Shown here: piece by piece, positions 21,901-30,277 of the stretch
How positions within the stretch are numbered: position 1 is the first letter of the stretch
Layout of the letters: each line of letters opens with the position of its first letter
Assembly: GCA_916613615.1 (NCBI GenBank)
Contig: OU744724.1
Span: 31,765,452-31,829,451, forward strand
Source: Steromphala cineraria
Taxonomy: Eukaryota > Mollusca > Gastropoda > Trochida > Trochidae
DNA: 64,000 bases
Reading direction: 5' to 3'
Position numbers and translations under genes: made by a program
The notes under the pieces: model-generated
Database searches by the model: none
Told to the model about the DNA's origin: nothing
The model's input: the letters and a program-made list of their open reading frames with translations, nothing else

Positions 21901-22877
21901 TTTTTCACTGAGCAAGTTAACAGGTGAAATGACACTTTCAGGCATATCATGCCACCATTGATTTGATGAAATTGTAGGGTGACCTCATAAGATCACAGCA
22001 GTGACAACAGCGGTCCAGATTTTTTAACACAACTTTCATAAGCTATATATAAATTGTGAACTTTGTAAGTATTTTTGACAATAAGATAAAGAACATTTGA
22101 TATTACCATTTTATGAATATCTCATCTGGTGAGGAAATATTATAAGACATTGTAAATCTTCAAAATATGAACCAAACTTAACGAGATTTACCATGACCTT
22201 GAACTTTGCCAAGACTCCCTTTGACTTTGCTTGCCCATTTTGATTAAATTTCAACATTTCAATATTTCTATATAGGATATTCTATTGATTATCGTGACAC
22301 GAGGGAGATATCCTTTAACAAGGTGGACTGTTGGTCCTCAGTGGTCGTCACGCTACTGTTGCAATAGATACAATATAAGGCATATTGTTTTATTTTGATC
22401 ATAAGAAATAACAATAACTATACAAAACCAATGTTGAATAAATAAAAAGGACTTCTCATTATTGTTGTGAAAATAATTACACGAAAATGCATGCATTAAA
22501 CATGAAGAGTGAAAAGAATTGAAGCCATCCTAAAATGTTTTTCAAAAACTGAAATTTTGATATTTTTCTTACAAAATATCCATCAAAATTGGAAAATTTT
22601 AGATTTTTATGTCAGAAAGGCCTTCTTTTGTCAGAATATTTATTACCTTAAGAATATTTTGTTTTAAAGTTCAGTAAAAATACGGTTGGAATGGGTAAAA
22701 ATGATTTTTTAAGAAATTTGGCGGCCATTTTGGATTTTTGGTCACGTGACCAGGTTCCCGCGGTCGAAAAATTTGGATCCTAGGCAAAATGAATATATAC
22801 ATGTCTAATGATCATTCATGCCAAGTTTCATACTTTAAGCCAGATTTTTTCGATTTTGACACTAAGCTACTCCACTA
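18926..22877. mobile_element. 3.95-kb element with ~690-bp terminal inverted repeats
   Basis: The ends are TAGTGTAGTAGCTTAG and, on the other strand, TAGTGGAGTAGCTTAG. The arms (18926 to about 19625, and about 22190 to 22877) align throughout, for example GGTCACGTGACC with CCGCGG near 19032-19072 and 22738-22768. The interior has no transposase: the longest open frame (20847-21191) has no recognisable domain. The homologous place in the other CBM20 segment (about 35930) lacks the element and acts as an empty site. The target duplication is unclear (perhaps ATA). Confidence 0.8.
20369..20405 (+). ncRNA. Hammerhead-like motif of Penelope-type repeat (degenerate)
   Basis: CTTGAGAAC, a GACACA/TGTGTC stem, then GAAACGTCGC, followed by AAAGAAGTTGTCATCC. 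The layout matches the motif at 16560-16596. The catalytic CTGATGA box is not intact. It is probably the 3' remnant of a Penelope-like element and lies inside the 3.95-kb inverted-repeat element. Confidence 0.35.
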
Positions 22878-23390
22878 ATATTGGATGTTTAGGATAACAT
22901 TTTGTAGAAAAACATTTTATTTTACATAATTTCTCAATTCAGGGTCGAACTTGAAACAAACCCAGAACTAATCTGTCATCCAGACCCTCAAGTAAAAAAC
23001 ATTAAAGGAGCCTTCTTACGTCTTGAAGATATTGGCAGTTCTAGATGCCTCAGCTAAAATTTCGTATGCTTCAGGGCTCCTTTCTTTTCATTTTAAATAA
23101 AATATCAGAATAATTAAATTAGTAAAGAACTCTCTTTTTCAGGGACCAAATATTAGCCTAGCCCGAACGTATTCCTCTGTTTTAAACTGAAAGAAAGCGA
23201 CAGGGTACTCATGCACTGCAGAAGCTATGAGAACACATGTCTAGTGTGACATAAGAGGAAATGTTCGACAGTTGTCAGAATTAATAAGTACGTTTCTACA
23301 TCGTTCCCAGTACGTTTGCAATTGAACGTTAAATTGGTTTTTATTTGCATTGCCGCGGTCACGTGCAGGGACCTGTATCGCTCAAACAGC
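22878..23390. other. Non-coding spacer between duplicated segments
   Basis: No exon is seen. The stretch 23180-23260 (AGAAAGCGACAGG...CACTGCAGAAGC) has a diverged reverse-complement relative at about 46600-46690, so the inverted third segment also includes sequence from here. Confidence 0.5.
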
Positions 23391-23393
23391 GTT

Positions 23394-23525
23394 ATAAGAT
23401 AAGATAAGATAAGATAAGATAAGATAAGATAAGATAAGATAAGATAAGATAAGATAAGATAAGATAAGATAAGATAAGATAAGATAAGATAAGATAAGAT
23501 AAGATAAGATAAGATAAGATAAGAT
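23394..23525. repeat. (AAGAT)n microsatellite, about 26 units
   Basis: A perfect 5-bp repeat of AAGAT runs about 130 bp without interruption. It yields an artefactual open frame. Confidence 0.95.
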
Positions 23526-24527
23526 TACCCATAAGGGAATTCTTCTTACATCCGACAGAGCATGACATGATACATGTAAAACTTAACAATAAAAATTCAA
23601 TACTATGAAAGGATAATACTATACATTACATATATATATATATTCATAGAAAGACATATATATTCATATACCCTACTCTACTATACTATATAGACGGACA
23701 CATTAAGTCGGGTAGATCTATGAGTATATATATATGTGTTTCTTACTTTTTTCTTTCATCTTCTTTTAAAACAGTGTGAAGTTTCCTCCCAAGGAAGAGA
23801 GGTTGTACATGCAGATGATTGTCGTCAAAACGTTGGACTAACATCCTATTACAAATTTTCATTGGAGAACAATTGGGAGTTGTGTTGATTCTCCCCAAAG
23901 AGGCAACTCAATCAAATCTTACCATTCCATTGTAACCCCCATATACTTGCAGTTGCTCCAATCTTTCTCCACAGATGTCTTTCAAGTCCTGTCCTTTCAA
24001 GTAACTAAAGCCAAATTAACTCGAGTATTCTCAGGGGCGGGTTTGGGAATGAAATTGGTCATAATATCGGTTCTTTTAAAATTTGCAAAACAGATACTGT
24101 TGGTAAACTTGGTATTATCAAATTTGTTATAGAGTTAAATCTTCATCGAGTAAGAGATACGCGCGCATTGTTCAGTTAAAGGTCTTTCGCATCTATCCAA
24201 AAAAAAGTGATGTACGTGTACTAAAGGTTAAGTACGAAAACTAAGAAACGATAGAAACTAAGAATATCCTCTGAAGGGAGAGATATTGTATTTCAATGTG
24301 AAATTGACTGCCCTGTATATGATATTTTACCGACGCTTCGAACAATAAGAAAGTGAACTCAAATATACATTCACTATCAATGGGCACATCTGTGAGTACT
24401 GAGCTAAGAAAAACAATTTTCTCATTCCTTATAATTCCATTTCTATTCCCCAGTATAAGACACAGTATATATACAGTTGGATAGACAAAAGGAGCGCATT
24501 CATATTCACCTCTAGAGGATTTTGAAG

Positions 24528-24787
24528 CAGTCTAAGTAAACCTTGCCTCAATATTATACGTATCACTCCTATACTGAGTCTAGAAAAGTCTAGTAGAGGT
24601 TCGCGTCAGCCGACCTTTCTGCGACCTATGACCCTCCAACGTCATACGTGCGAAAGCAGACTGTTGTGGCTTGATAAGCTGAGTTCTGATTGGTCGATAC
24701 GTGGGCTGACGCGACCCTCAACTAGGCCTTTCTAGACTCAGTATAGGAGTGAAACGGATAAAATTGAGGCTAGGTTTACTTGGACTG
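24528..24787. mobile_element. 260-bp MITE with ~100-bp TIRs and perfect 9-bp target duplication
   Basis: Begins CAGTCTAAGTAAACC and ends GGTTTACTTGGACTG. Inner arm sequences include CACTCCTATACTGAGTCTAG and GCGTCAGCC. ATTTTGAAG stands immediately on both sides (24519-24527 and 24788-24796). The paralogous place in copy A near 16178 has a single related site (ATTTAAAAG). A 9-bp duplication with long TIRs points to Mutator-type mobilisation; there is no coding capacity. Confidence 0.9.
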
Positions 24788-25076
24788 ATTTTGAAGTGCA
24801 CGAAATATGACTTGAGTCGATGGAAAATGCAAGAGTATGCCACTCGATTGAATGTTGATGTTTTTATGCGTGGGTTTGAGGAGGGGGGGTGTCTCATTTG
24901 TTATCCATAAAGGTCAGGGTCTGTATTATTATACCATACTAGGACAAAATAATCGGCTGTCTTGAGGACTTAATTCCAGCATTAGTTATGGCTATACATT
25001 TTTTAAATAGCATGACACAGCTCGTGTTGCACCTGAAAAGTATTTTCACACTGCAGTGATTCTTTCACATTCGCAC

Positions 25077-25137
25077 CCCGTGTGAACGTGTACGCCTCAG
25101 CCTGCTTGTAAGAGCGGAAGTGTACGCTTGTCAATGG
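25077..25137. repeat. Left TIR (61 bp) of the outer host transposon
   Basis: CCCGTGTGAACGTGTACGCC through TGTACGCTTGTCAATGG is matched in reverse complement by 33610-33670. Outside both copies stands ATTCG (25069-25073 and 33674-33678). Copy A of the segment has the uninterrupted sequence near 16420-16440 (CACATTCAAGTCAAATG). The interior left of the virus-like element (25138-25790) has no coding features. Confidence 0.8.
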
Positions 25138-25789
25138 CTGGAGTGAGTTTTGTTTATGTTTTCAGTGCAGCCTTTTTGCATATATCTCAAGAAATGTTAA
25201 GAGTTGGAAATAAATGTTAAATATAATGTAAAAGAATGTTACGTCAACAGTAAGCCCAAAATAGGCATTGTAGTGTCATGAATAAGTTAGCCGTTTGCAA
25301 AAACAGATGATAGAAATATATTTCGTCCGATAATTCAGTATTCATGTGCTTTTGTCTAAAAATAAAAAAAATATCTATTACAATCAAACAAACATGAAGG
25401 GATACTATAGTCATTTATATATATATTGTCAAAGTTTTAGTTACTTTCATCGTGTTGGCTACGAGAAATTAACTAATTGTCATCAGTCCTAACACTGTCG
25501 CACGTGTTGTTGGTGTACGCTTGTAAAGTAAGCAAGCAGAATTTGTATTTTTTATGTTGATGTACTTGCATACATTGTGACTTGACAACTATTCGACAAA
25601 ACAAAATGAAATGTTGTATTTGCCTTCTTAAAGGATTATGAAATCATGTCCTTGGATGTGAACTTGCAATCATTTCTAGTTTTAAGGTAAACAAACATTT
25701 TTCAACAGATGTGTGATATTTATCACCGCCAGTAACGATCATCACTTAACTGTTCAGCTATAAAAGCATAAATATTGCCATAACTTGTC

Positions 25790-26062
25790 AGTAGTTAACT
25801 AAGCCACCCTGGGACCACTCCAGGACCGGTCCTGGAATCCTCGCTTCTGATTGGCTGAATTCCAGGACCGTTTTTAGGACCGGTCCTGGAATTCAGCCAA
25901 TCAGCATCGAGGATTCCAGGACCGGACCTGGAGTGGTCCCAGGGTTGGCTTAATTCTTGGACCGGAAGTGACGTCACATGACCCGGATGTGACGTCACGT
26001 GACACCGGAAGTGTCGCCATGACACCGGAAGTGTCGCCATGACACCTGAAGCACCGCAATGA
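25790..26062. repeat. Left terminal inverted repeat of the virus-like element
   Basis: Starts at AGTAGTTAACTAAGCCACCC and is matched by the right end (to 33511). The palindrome TAGTTAACTA stands at both borders, so a 6-bp GTTAAC target duplication is compatible but cannot be separated from the TIR. Inside are nested palindromes (GGACCGGTCC), an extra ~55-bp block absent from the right end, a CRE/E-box cluster (GACGTCACGTGAC) and repeats of the 20-bp unit TGACACCGGAAGTGTCGCCA. Confidence 0.85.
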
Positions 26063-26115
26063 CACTAGAAATTAAGTTTTAGACTATAAGCATTGAGCAA
26101 GTGTTCTTTTGTTAA

Positions 26116-26142
26116 ATTTGGTGGCCCTGAAAAGGGCCGTTG
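26116..26142. repeat. Inverted 3'-flank repeat, left copy
   Basis: TTTGGTGGCCCTGAAAAGGGCC lies just past the stop of the LxCxE gene. Its reverse complement lies just past the stop of the zinc-finger gene at 27520-27547. Each copy can itself fold through GGCCCT/AGGGCC. Confidence 0.8.
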
Positions 26143-26158
26143 TAAAAGCAAGTGCTTT

Positions 26159-26770
26159 TTAGCACATACACTGCATATTCAACAGTCTGAATATATACTG
26201 TCCCGGGCAGGTTTGTTGATGTATGGTTCTTTGACGTGGGTCCGAAACTTTTGCGTCACAGTAAAGGCAATGTTCAAGGTTAAAATGCCACCCTGGCACA
26301 CTGCCCATGCACTGGTGGCCCAAAATGGCTGCCAGTTTTAGATGTGTGTGAAGGGGTGTCTTTGGTTGATTCCTCACGATATCAAAAAGAAGATCTGTGT
26401 CGATTCCATCCTTCTCATCTGACATGGGTGAATCTGGGGTGTTGTCTGACAACGGCGATGGTGGGGAATCTGTTACGGTGATAACGGATGGCGTTGTCTC
26501 CGGGAGTGTGGAAAAGAGAGAACTGTCGATGCTTGGACTGACTGGATACCCGGAAAACTGAGACTCCACAGTACTTGAGGTGTCTGGGATGGAAGGGGAA
26601 AGTCCAAAGTTTTCTTCCACCCCAGACAACCAAGCATCAATGTCTTTGAAGAGTTCTTCTTGACGTGTCAAGGGCGGCGGGATGTTGTCATCCAAGACTT
26701 CATCACATCTAAGGCTTTCGCTGTCGTCTGTACTGCTGTCGATAACAATGATTTCTTCTGCTCTGATCAT
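26159..26770 (-). CDS. LxCxE-bearing acidic zinc-finger protein (oncoid-like)
   Basis: 203 codons. Residues 6-19 read E-I-I-V-I-D-S-S-T-D-D-S-E-S, a SUMO-interacting-type hydrophobic core followed by an acidic/Ser tract. Residues 20-24 are L-R-C-D-E, an exact LxCxE retinoblastoma-pocket motif preceded by acidic/Ser residues as in DNA tumour virus early proteins. The middle is Ser/Thr/Pro-rich and acidic. The C-terminus has Cys168-x2-Cys171, His184 and Cys188, plus Cys201 and Cys203, a likely zinc site. The gene reads outward to the left end and has its own TATA box. Adintoviruses have been described as encoding such LxCxE proteins; the function here (Rb binding, S-phase induction) is inference. 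It is related in its zinc module to the gene at 27290-27505. The frame is intact. Confidence 0.75.
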   Translation of the reverse strand: MIRAEEIIVIDSSTDDSESLRCDEVLDDNIPPPLTRQEELFKDIDAWLSGVEENFGLSPSIPDTSSTVESQFSGYPVSPSIDSSLFSTLPETTPSVITVTDSPPSPLSDNTPDSPMSDEKDGIDTDLLFDIVRNQPKTPLHTHLKLAAILGHQCMGSVPGWHFNLEHCLYCDAKVSDPRQRTIHQQTCPGQYIFRLLNMQCMC

Positions 26771-26793
26771 GATGATACTGATGTCAAGTCTGG

Positions 26794-26802
26794 TATTTAT
26801 AG
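26794..26802 (-). promoter_or_regulatory. TATA box of the LxCxE gene
   Basis: CTATAAATA on the minus strand lies 24 bp upstream of the ATG at 26770, so the leader would be very short or a downstream ATG could serve. Confidence 0.6.
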
Positions 26803-26853
26803 GGGAGCAGTGGATCCAAATCAGAGGTTTGTGATTAAGGACTCTGAATGTTG

Positions 26854-26969
26854 ATTGGTTCCTTTTTGTTCACTCTACATACCGATTGGACAAAAAAGGG
26901 AGATGTTGATTGGCTTCATTTTTTTTCACTCTGCGTGTTGATTGGTTGAAAAAGAAGGATGCTGATTGG
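26854..26969 (-). promoter_or_regulatory. Five CCAAT boxes in tandem
   Basis: ATTGG (CCAAT on the minus strand) occurs at 26854, 26885, 26909, 26941 and 26965, spaced 31, 24, 32 and 24 bp. This suggests phased NF-Y binding in the shared upstream region of the two divergent zinc-finger genes. Confidence 0.6.
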
Positions 26970-27131
26970 TGGGATTTGGATCCACTTTTTTGTTTTGAGT
27001 GATTTAATGCTATTAAAGACTATTTTTTTCAAGAGAAAGAATTGAAAAGAGATCATTTCACATATTTATTTGTTGTTTTTAATAAAAACAATCTTTTGTC
27101 ATGATTGAACATTTATAAGTGCAAAATAAAG

Positions 27132-27212
27132 TTTGGGCGGGAAAAAACTTTTTTGGCGGGAAAAACTTTTTGGGCGGGAAACTTCTTTGGCGGGAACATT
27201 TTTTGGTGGGAA
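27132..27212 (+). promoter_or_regulatory. Array of five E2F-type sites
   Basis: TTTGGGCGGGAAA, TTTTGGCGGGAAA, TTGGGCGGGAAA, TTTGGCGGGAA and TTTTGGTGGGAAA follow one another about 16-18 bp apart. All but the last fit the E2F consensus TTTSSCGC/GGCGGGAA. The TATA box follows at 27220. Confidence 0.75.
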
Positions 27213-27219
27213 AAAAGAG

Positions 27220-27227
27220 TATAAAAG
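27220..27227 (+). promoter_or_regulatory. TATA box of the right-reading zinc-finger gene
   Basis: TATAAAAG lies 8 bp after the E2F array and 63 bp before the ATG at 27290. Confidence 0.7.
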
Positions 27228-27289
27228 GAGTTGATCAACCTAACACAGTTGCAGTCATCTGAATCTAGTCATAGTGGCACATTTGAAAG

Positions 27290-27505
27290 ATGGATGGATC
27301 CATTCCTGCTTGGCTTTGTAAAGAGTGTTGTGGGTATATCCCTGTTTATGCTGGTGGGACCAATACTTATGATGGAACATTTTCATGCATGTACTGTAAC
27401 ACCAAGCTCAAAGACACTTATCATCGTCGTTTGACCCATGGTGATAAATGTCCAGTCAGAAAAAGGGTGATGACAACTACACCCAAGTGTAGTTATTATT
27501 GTTGA
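27290..27505 (+). CDS. Small cysteine-rich zinc-finger protein
   Basis: 71 codons. The Cys pattern C-x2-C-C-G-Y-I-P near the start, then C-M-Y-C, 13 residues, His-x3-Cys-Pro, matches the C-terminal module of the LxCxE protein (C-M-G-S-V-P, C-L-Y-C, 12 residues, His-x3-Cys-Pro). The two genes are divergently transcribed and both followed by the same hairpin repeat, so they look like an inverted duplication. This one lacks the long acidic N-terminus and has L-C-K-E rather than LxCxE. Its promoter has the E2F array and TATA. It is likely an early regulatory gene; function unknown. Confidence 0.65.
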   Translation: MDGSIPAWLCKECCGYIPVYAGGTNTYDGTFSCMYCNTKLKDTYHRRLTHGDKCPVRKRVMTTTPKCSYYC

Positions 27506-27519
27506 TGTGCTGACGGTTA

Positions 27520-27547
27520 CAAGGGCCCTTTTCAGGGCCACCAAACT
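27520..27547. repeat. Inverted 3'-flank repeat, right copy
   Basis: GGGCCCTTTTCAGGGCCACC is the reverse complement of the block at 26116-26142. It may act in transcript ending or simply mark the ends of the duplicated gene unit. Confidence 0.8.
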
Positions 27548-27746
27548 TCCTCAAAAGAATAACTTTTTTTGACAATGCATTTAGATAATAATAATAATAA
27601 TACTAATAAATAACAACATGACACATTCAATTCATTTCAACAGTTTTTTTATTTCCCCCGCTAACACGAATATGAACTACAAAAAAGACACAGGATTAGG
27701 GGCGTCCCTGTGTTTTTTTGTGTGAACAATAAAATTAATAATCCAT

Positions 27747-28298
27747 TTAAAATGGACAAAAGGGTTTGGAACATTGATGCAACACTTGAGTCCAGGGTGA
27801 CCAGTCTTTGTTGGCTGTCGTTGAATTTTGGTGATACCAATAACAGAGGTAGGCATCGTTCTGTAGAGATTTTTGGGGGTCAAAAGAGTTCACTATGTCT
27901 TGAAAAGTCCATCCTCGTACTCGTTCATGTAGCATGTAGAGGCAATAAACACCACAGAGGGTGCTGTATTGGTACTGCAGGGGTAGAATGTTGCTTTGTT
28001 GTGTCTGCCACCCCATATACCCCAGCATTTGAACCAGGTCAATGCCCCAGTGGCGTGGGTTTCGTCCATAACTGTCAAAGATTTCCACTTTTCCTTGTTC
28101 GGGCCGGTAAACACTGATCCAGTGAGTGCCTGGGTCCTTACTGTCATCGGTGTTGAAGATGTAAGCTTTGGGAAATTGAGGTGATTTGTCGTGAAACACA
28201 TGGTCTAAGAACCAGTCTTTGGGAAAAGTGCCTTGATAAACGTCTTGTAATGGAGGATGATTGGCAACGAAAACGTTCAAGTCCTGTGTGGTTAGCAT
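27747..28298 (-). CDS. Adenain-type cysteine protease (virion maturation protease)
   Basis: 183 codons. The catalytic order is that of adenovirus protease (peptidase C5): His59 in G-T-H-W-I-S-V-Y, Asp75 in F-D-S-Y-G, Gln110 for the oxyanion hole, and Cys115 in S-T-L-C-G-V-Y-C-L. The family cleaves capsid and core precursors during particle maturation; Polintons, adomaviruses and adintoviruses carry homologues. The length is slightly below the ~200 residues of adenovirus proteases. The gene follows the capsid-like gene on the same strand, with its own TATA (28345-28352) inside the tail of that gene. All catalytic residues are present and the frame is intact. Confidence 0.9.
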   Translation of the reverse strand: MLTTQDLNVFVANHPPLQDVYQGTFPKDWFLDHVFHDKSPQFPKAYIFNTDDSKDPGTHWISVYRPEQGKVEIFDSYGRNPRHWGIDLVQMLGYMGWQTQQSNILPLQYQYSTLCGVYCLYMLHERVRGWTFQDIVNSFDPQKSLQNDAYLCYWYHQNSTTANKDWSPWTQVLHQCSKPFCPF

Positions 28299-28344
28299 GA
28301 CGGCACACAGGGAGGCTCTGACCCTAAAGGGGGACTCGTTCAGG

Positions 28345-28352
28345 CCTTTATA
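28345..28352 (-). promoter_or_regulatory. TATA box of the protease gene
   Basis: TATAAAGG on the minus strand lies 47 bp upstream of the protease ATG and overlaps the last codons of the upstream capsid-like gene. Confidence 0.55.
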
Positions 28353-29733
28353 CCATCAGGACATTGCGGAATCGGTCAATTTCCAACACATTTTCATATT
28401 CTTCATAGCAGACGAGAGTGACTGGATGAGGTACAGATTCGGCAAACTGTATTTCTAGACCCAGTTTTCCCGTCTGACGTGGATGATGTGTGTTTCCTTC
28501 GTCTGCAGAAAGATCAGGGGTGAGGTCGACTACCCACAAGGTGAATCCACGTGTGTAGTCACTCAGGGTCATGTAGGTAGGGTTTTCTTGCCACAGCTGT
28601 CCTGTGTTTCGGAACAAGTCCATGTAGAGTTGTTTGATCTTGGTACTTTGAGGACTAAAATCACTTTTGATTTCAGTGCTATGGATTTCCTGGCCATTCA
28701 GTTTGAGTTTGAGGTTAGAGACGCTGTAATGATGAAAGTTGAAAGGATTCTTTGATTTTGAACCTGCGAAGGCACTATTGCTGACCAGACCAAGCACAAT
28801 CCGTTTGGGCAGCTGACCACCAATCAACTGATCTTTGTGGAAGTCTCGTCCACCTTGAGTGATGTCATGAGCCGTCACCTGGACACGTGTGATGGGATAT
28901 TTGGCGGCGGTTCCCGTCCCTTCTTCAGACAGCATGGTGTTGATATGTTGTTCTCGAATTCTAGGATCAATATTGACTTGATAAGTGTAAAACTCGGCTT
29001 TGGTGATGGTGAGTTTATAATCTTTGTTGTCGGGACACATCAAGTTAAACTCTTTGGAGCTTCGGATCAGGTCTAATTTCATGGGGACACCATCAGTCAA
29101 GTAACGGTCTTGTAGAAATAGGTCACAGTGAAGACGACCTGTCAATTCTATGTCACGTGTAGGAACAATGGCATTGCGGCGTGCTATCAGACCCGTGTTG
29201 TTTTGATCTTCTCCATCCTCAAAGTGTTGATCCATTTTGCCAGGTTCGTCTACATACCATCCCGCACATTTGAGAAAAGTGTCTTTGGCGCTATTTCCAA
29301 AACTGAAAAGGTTTTCGAGGTAGGCTCTGTAAGGGTACGTTCCCATCGAAGGAGTGATTTCAACTTGATTATGTCCCAGTTGAATACAGACTTCTCGAAA
29401 CAGGGAATGCATCATGTTGTTGACTAAGGCGACATGAGCACTATCATATTTGGTATCGATGCCCTGGTCATCGGTGACTCGGATGCAGAGACGAAGGTAA
29501 CATTGTTGTAAGTCAATGTAAGCATTCACAGGATTGTTGATGTTGAACTGCAAGGGGCCGGGAACGTTGGGGGGTGCCAAGGGGCTATAGCGTATCCACT
29601 GCCCTTCTTCCACAGAAGTGACCACAGCGGGTACAGAAAACAGATCCAACTGAGTCTTGGAGCATTCGCAAGGATCTTGGCGCATCATGTTGACAGTAGG
29701 ACGTCGTGGAACCAACTGAGTCGAACTGACCAT
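28348..29733 (-). CDS. Capsid-like protein of the F54H12.2 family
   Basis: 461 codons, intact. It belongs to the widespread invertebrate group annotated after C. elegans F54H12.2. Diagnostic blocks are D-L-F-S-V-P near residue 31, M-H-S-L-F with Y-P-Y-R-A-Y-L-E around residues 107-140, a D-L-F-x-Q-D-R-Y block, N-P-F-N-F-H-H-Y and a C-terminal V-L-E-I-D-R-F-R-N-V-L. In C. elegans the namesake lies beside the integrase-like F54H12.3, consistent with a Polinton-type origin. Position beside the protease and a beta-rich, all-cytosolic look support a jelly-roll capsid role; that role is inference. It overlaps the end of the BIR frame by about 49 bp. Confidence 0.82.
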   Translation of the reverse strand: MVSSTQLVPRRPTVNMMRQDPCECSKTQLDLFSVPAVVTSVEEGQWIRYSPLAPPNVPGPLQFNINNPVNAYIDLQQCYLRLCIRVTDDQGIDTKYDSAHVALVNNMMHSLFREVCIQLGHNQVEITPSMGTYPYRAYLENLFSFGNSAKDTFLKCAGWYVDEPGKMDQHFEDGEDQNNTGLIARRNAIVPTRDIELTGRLHCDLFLQDRYLTDGVPMKLDLIRSSKEFNLMCPDNKDYKLTITKAEFYTYQVNIDPRIREQHINTMLSEEGTGTAAKYPITRVQVTAHDITQGGRDFHKDQLIGGQLPKRIVLGLVSNSAFAGSKSKNPFNFHHYSVSNLKLKLNGQEIHSTEIKSDFSPQSTKIKQLYMDLFRNTGQLWQENPTYMTLSDYTRGFTLWVVDLTPDLSADEGNTHHPRQTGKLGLEIQFAESVPHPVTLVCYEEYENVLEIDRFRNVLMV

Positions 29734-30268
29734 TGTTTAGGAAAGTTTTTGAATTTATGGAGGATATTGCTGGGGCAGTAGCATTTCAAGTATTCACAGG
29801 GACGGGTGTGATGAATGATATGTTCTTCCCAGGGGATGTCACTAAATTGCCAATGAAACAGGACCAGTCCGCAGCAAAAACATTTGACCCTGTCAGCTAT
29901 GTGGGTGTAGAATAAGCCAGCCGAAGCCAGTTGGTTGTCAATTGAGGAGGCCATTTTCCCACTTGAAAACTCTCCAAGCGTTGTTCCAAGGTTTTATAGT
30001 CTGGGTAGAGTGGATTCTTCAAGGTAAACAGGGAAGGGGGAGTGTGAACATCGGTGGGAACATATTGTTTTGTCATCGCATCAGGTTCATCATTACACTT
30101 GCTCCAACACACATCAGCCTCATCATTATCATCAGACTGTCCACAGGAATCACAGCTGAGACGTGAGACATGAAACAGGAGATCTTCTTCTTCTTCTTCT
30201 CTTTCCTCAGTGTGGATCCTGAAGTGTTCATGGTGAGGGCTGGATCCTAAATGATGACTTGTGCTCAT
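29685..30268 (-). CDS. BIR-domain (IAP-like) protein split over two reading frames
   Basis: Frame 1 (30268-29897) has an acidic N-terminus, a C-x2-C pair and then N-P-L-Y-P-D-Y, E-Q-R-L-E-S-F and K-W-P-P, the first half of a baculoviral IAP repeat. Frame 2 (29954-29685) continues with L-A-S-A-G-L-F-Y, C-F-C-C-G, P-W-E-E-H and a final Cys, the zinc-binding half. The frames overlap by 58 bp. The heptamer GGGAAAA (29960-29954, minus) lies exactly where a -1 slip would lead into frame 2, but a simple indel is equally possible. BIR proteins block caspases or act in immune signalling; viral ones suppress apoptosis. No RING domain is present. Confidence 0.72.
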
Positions 30269-30277
30269 GTGTTCATT

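Noticed and set aside
23392..23589. 65-codon frame with repeated I-L-S-Y-L
   Set aside because: Translation of the (AAGAT)n microsatellite.
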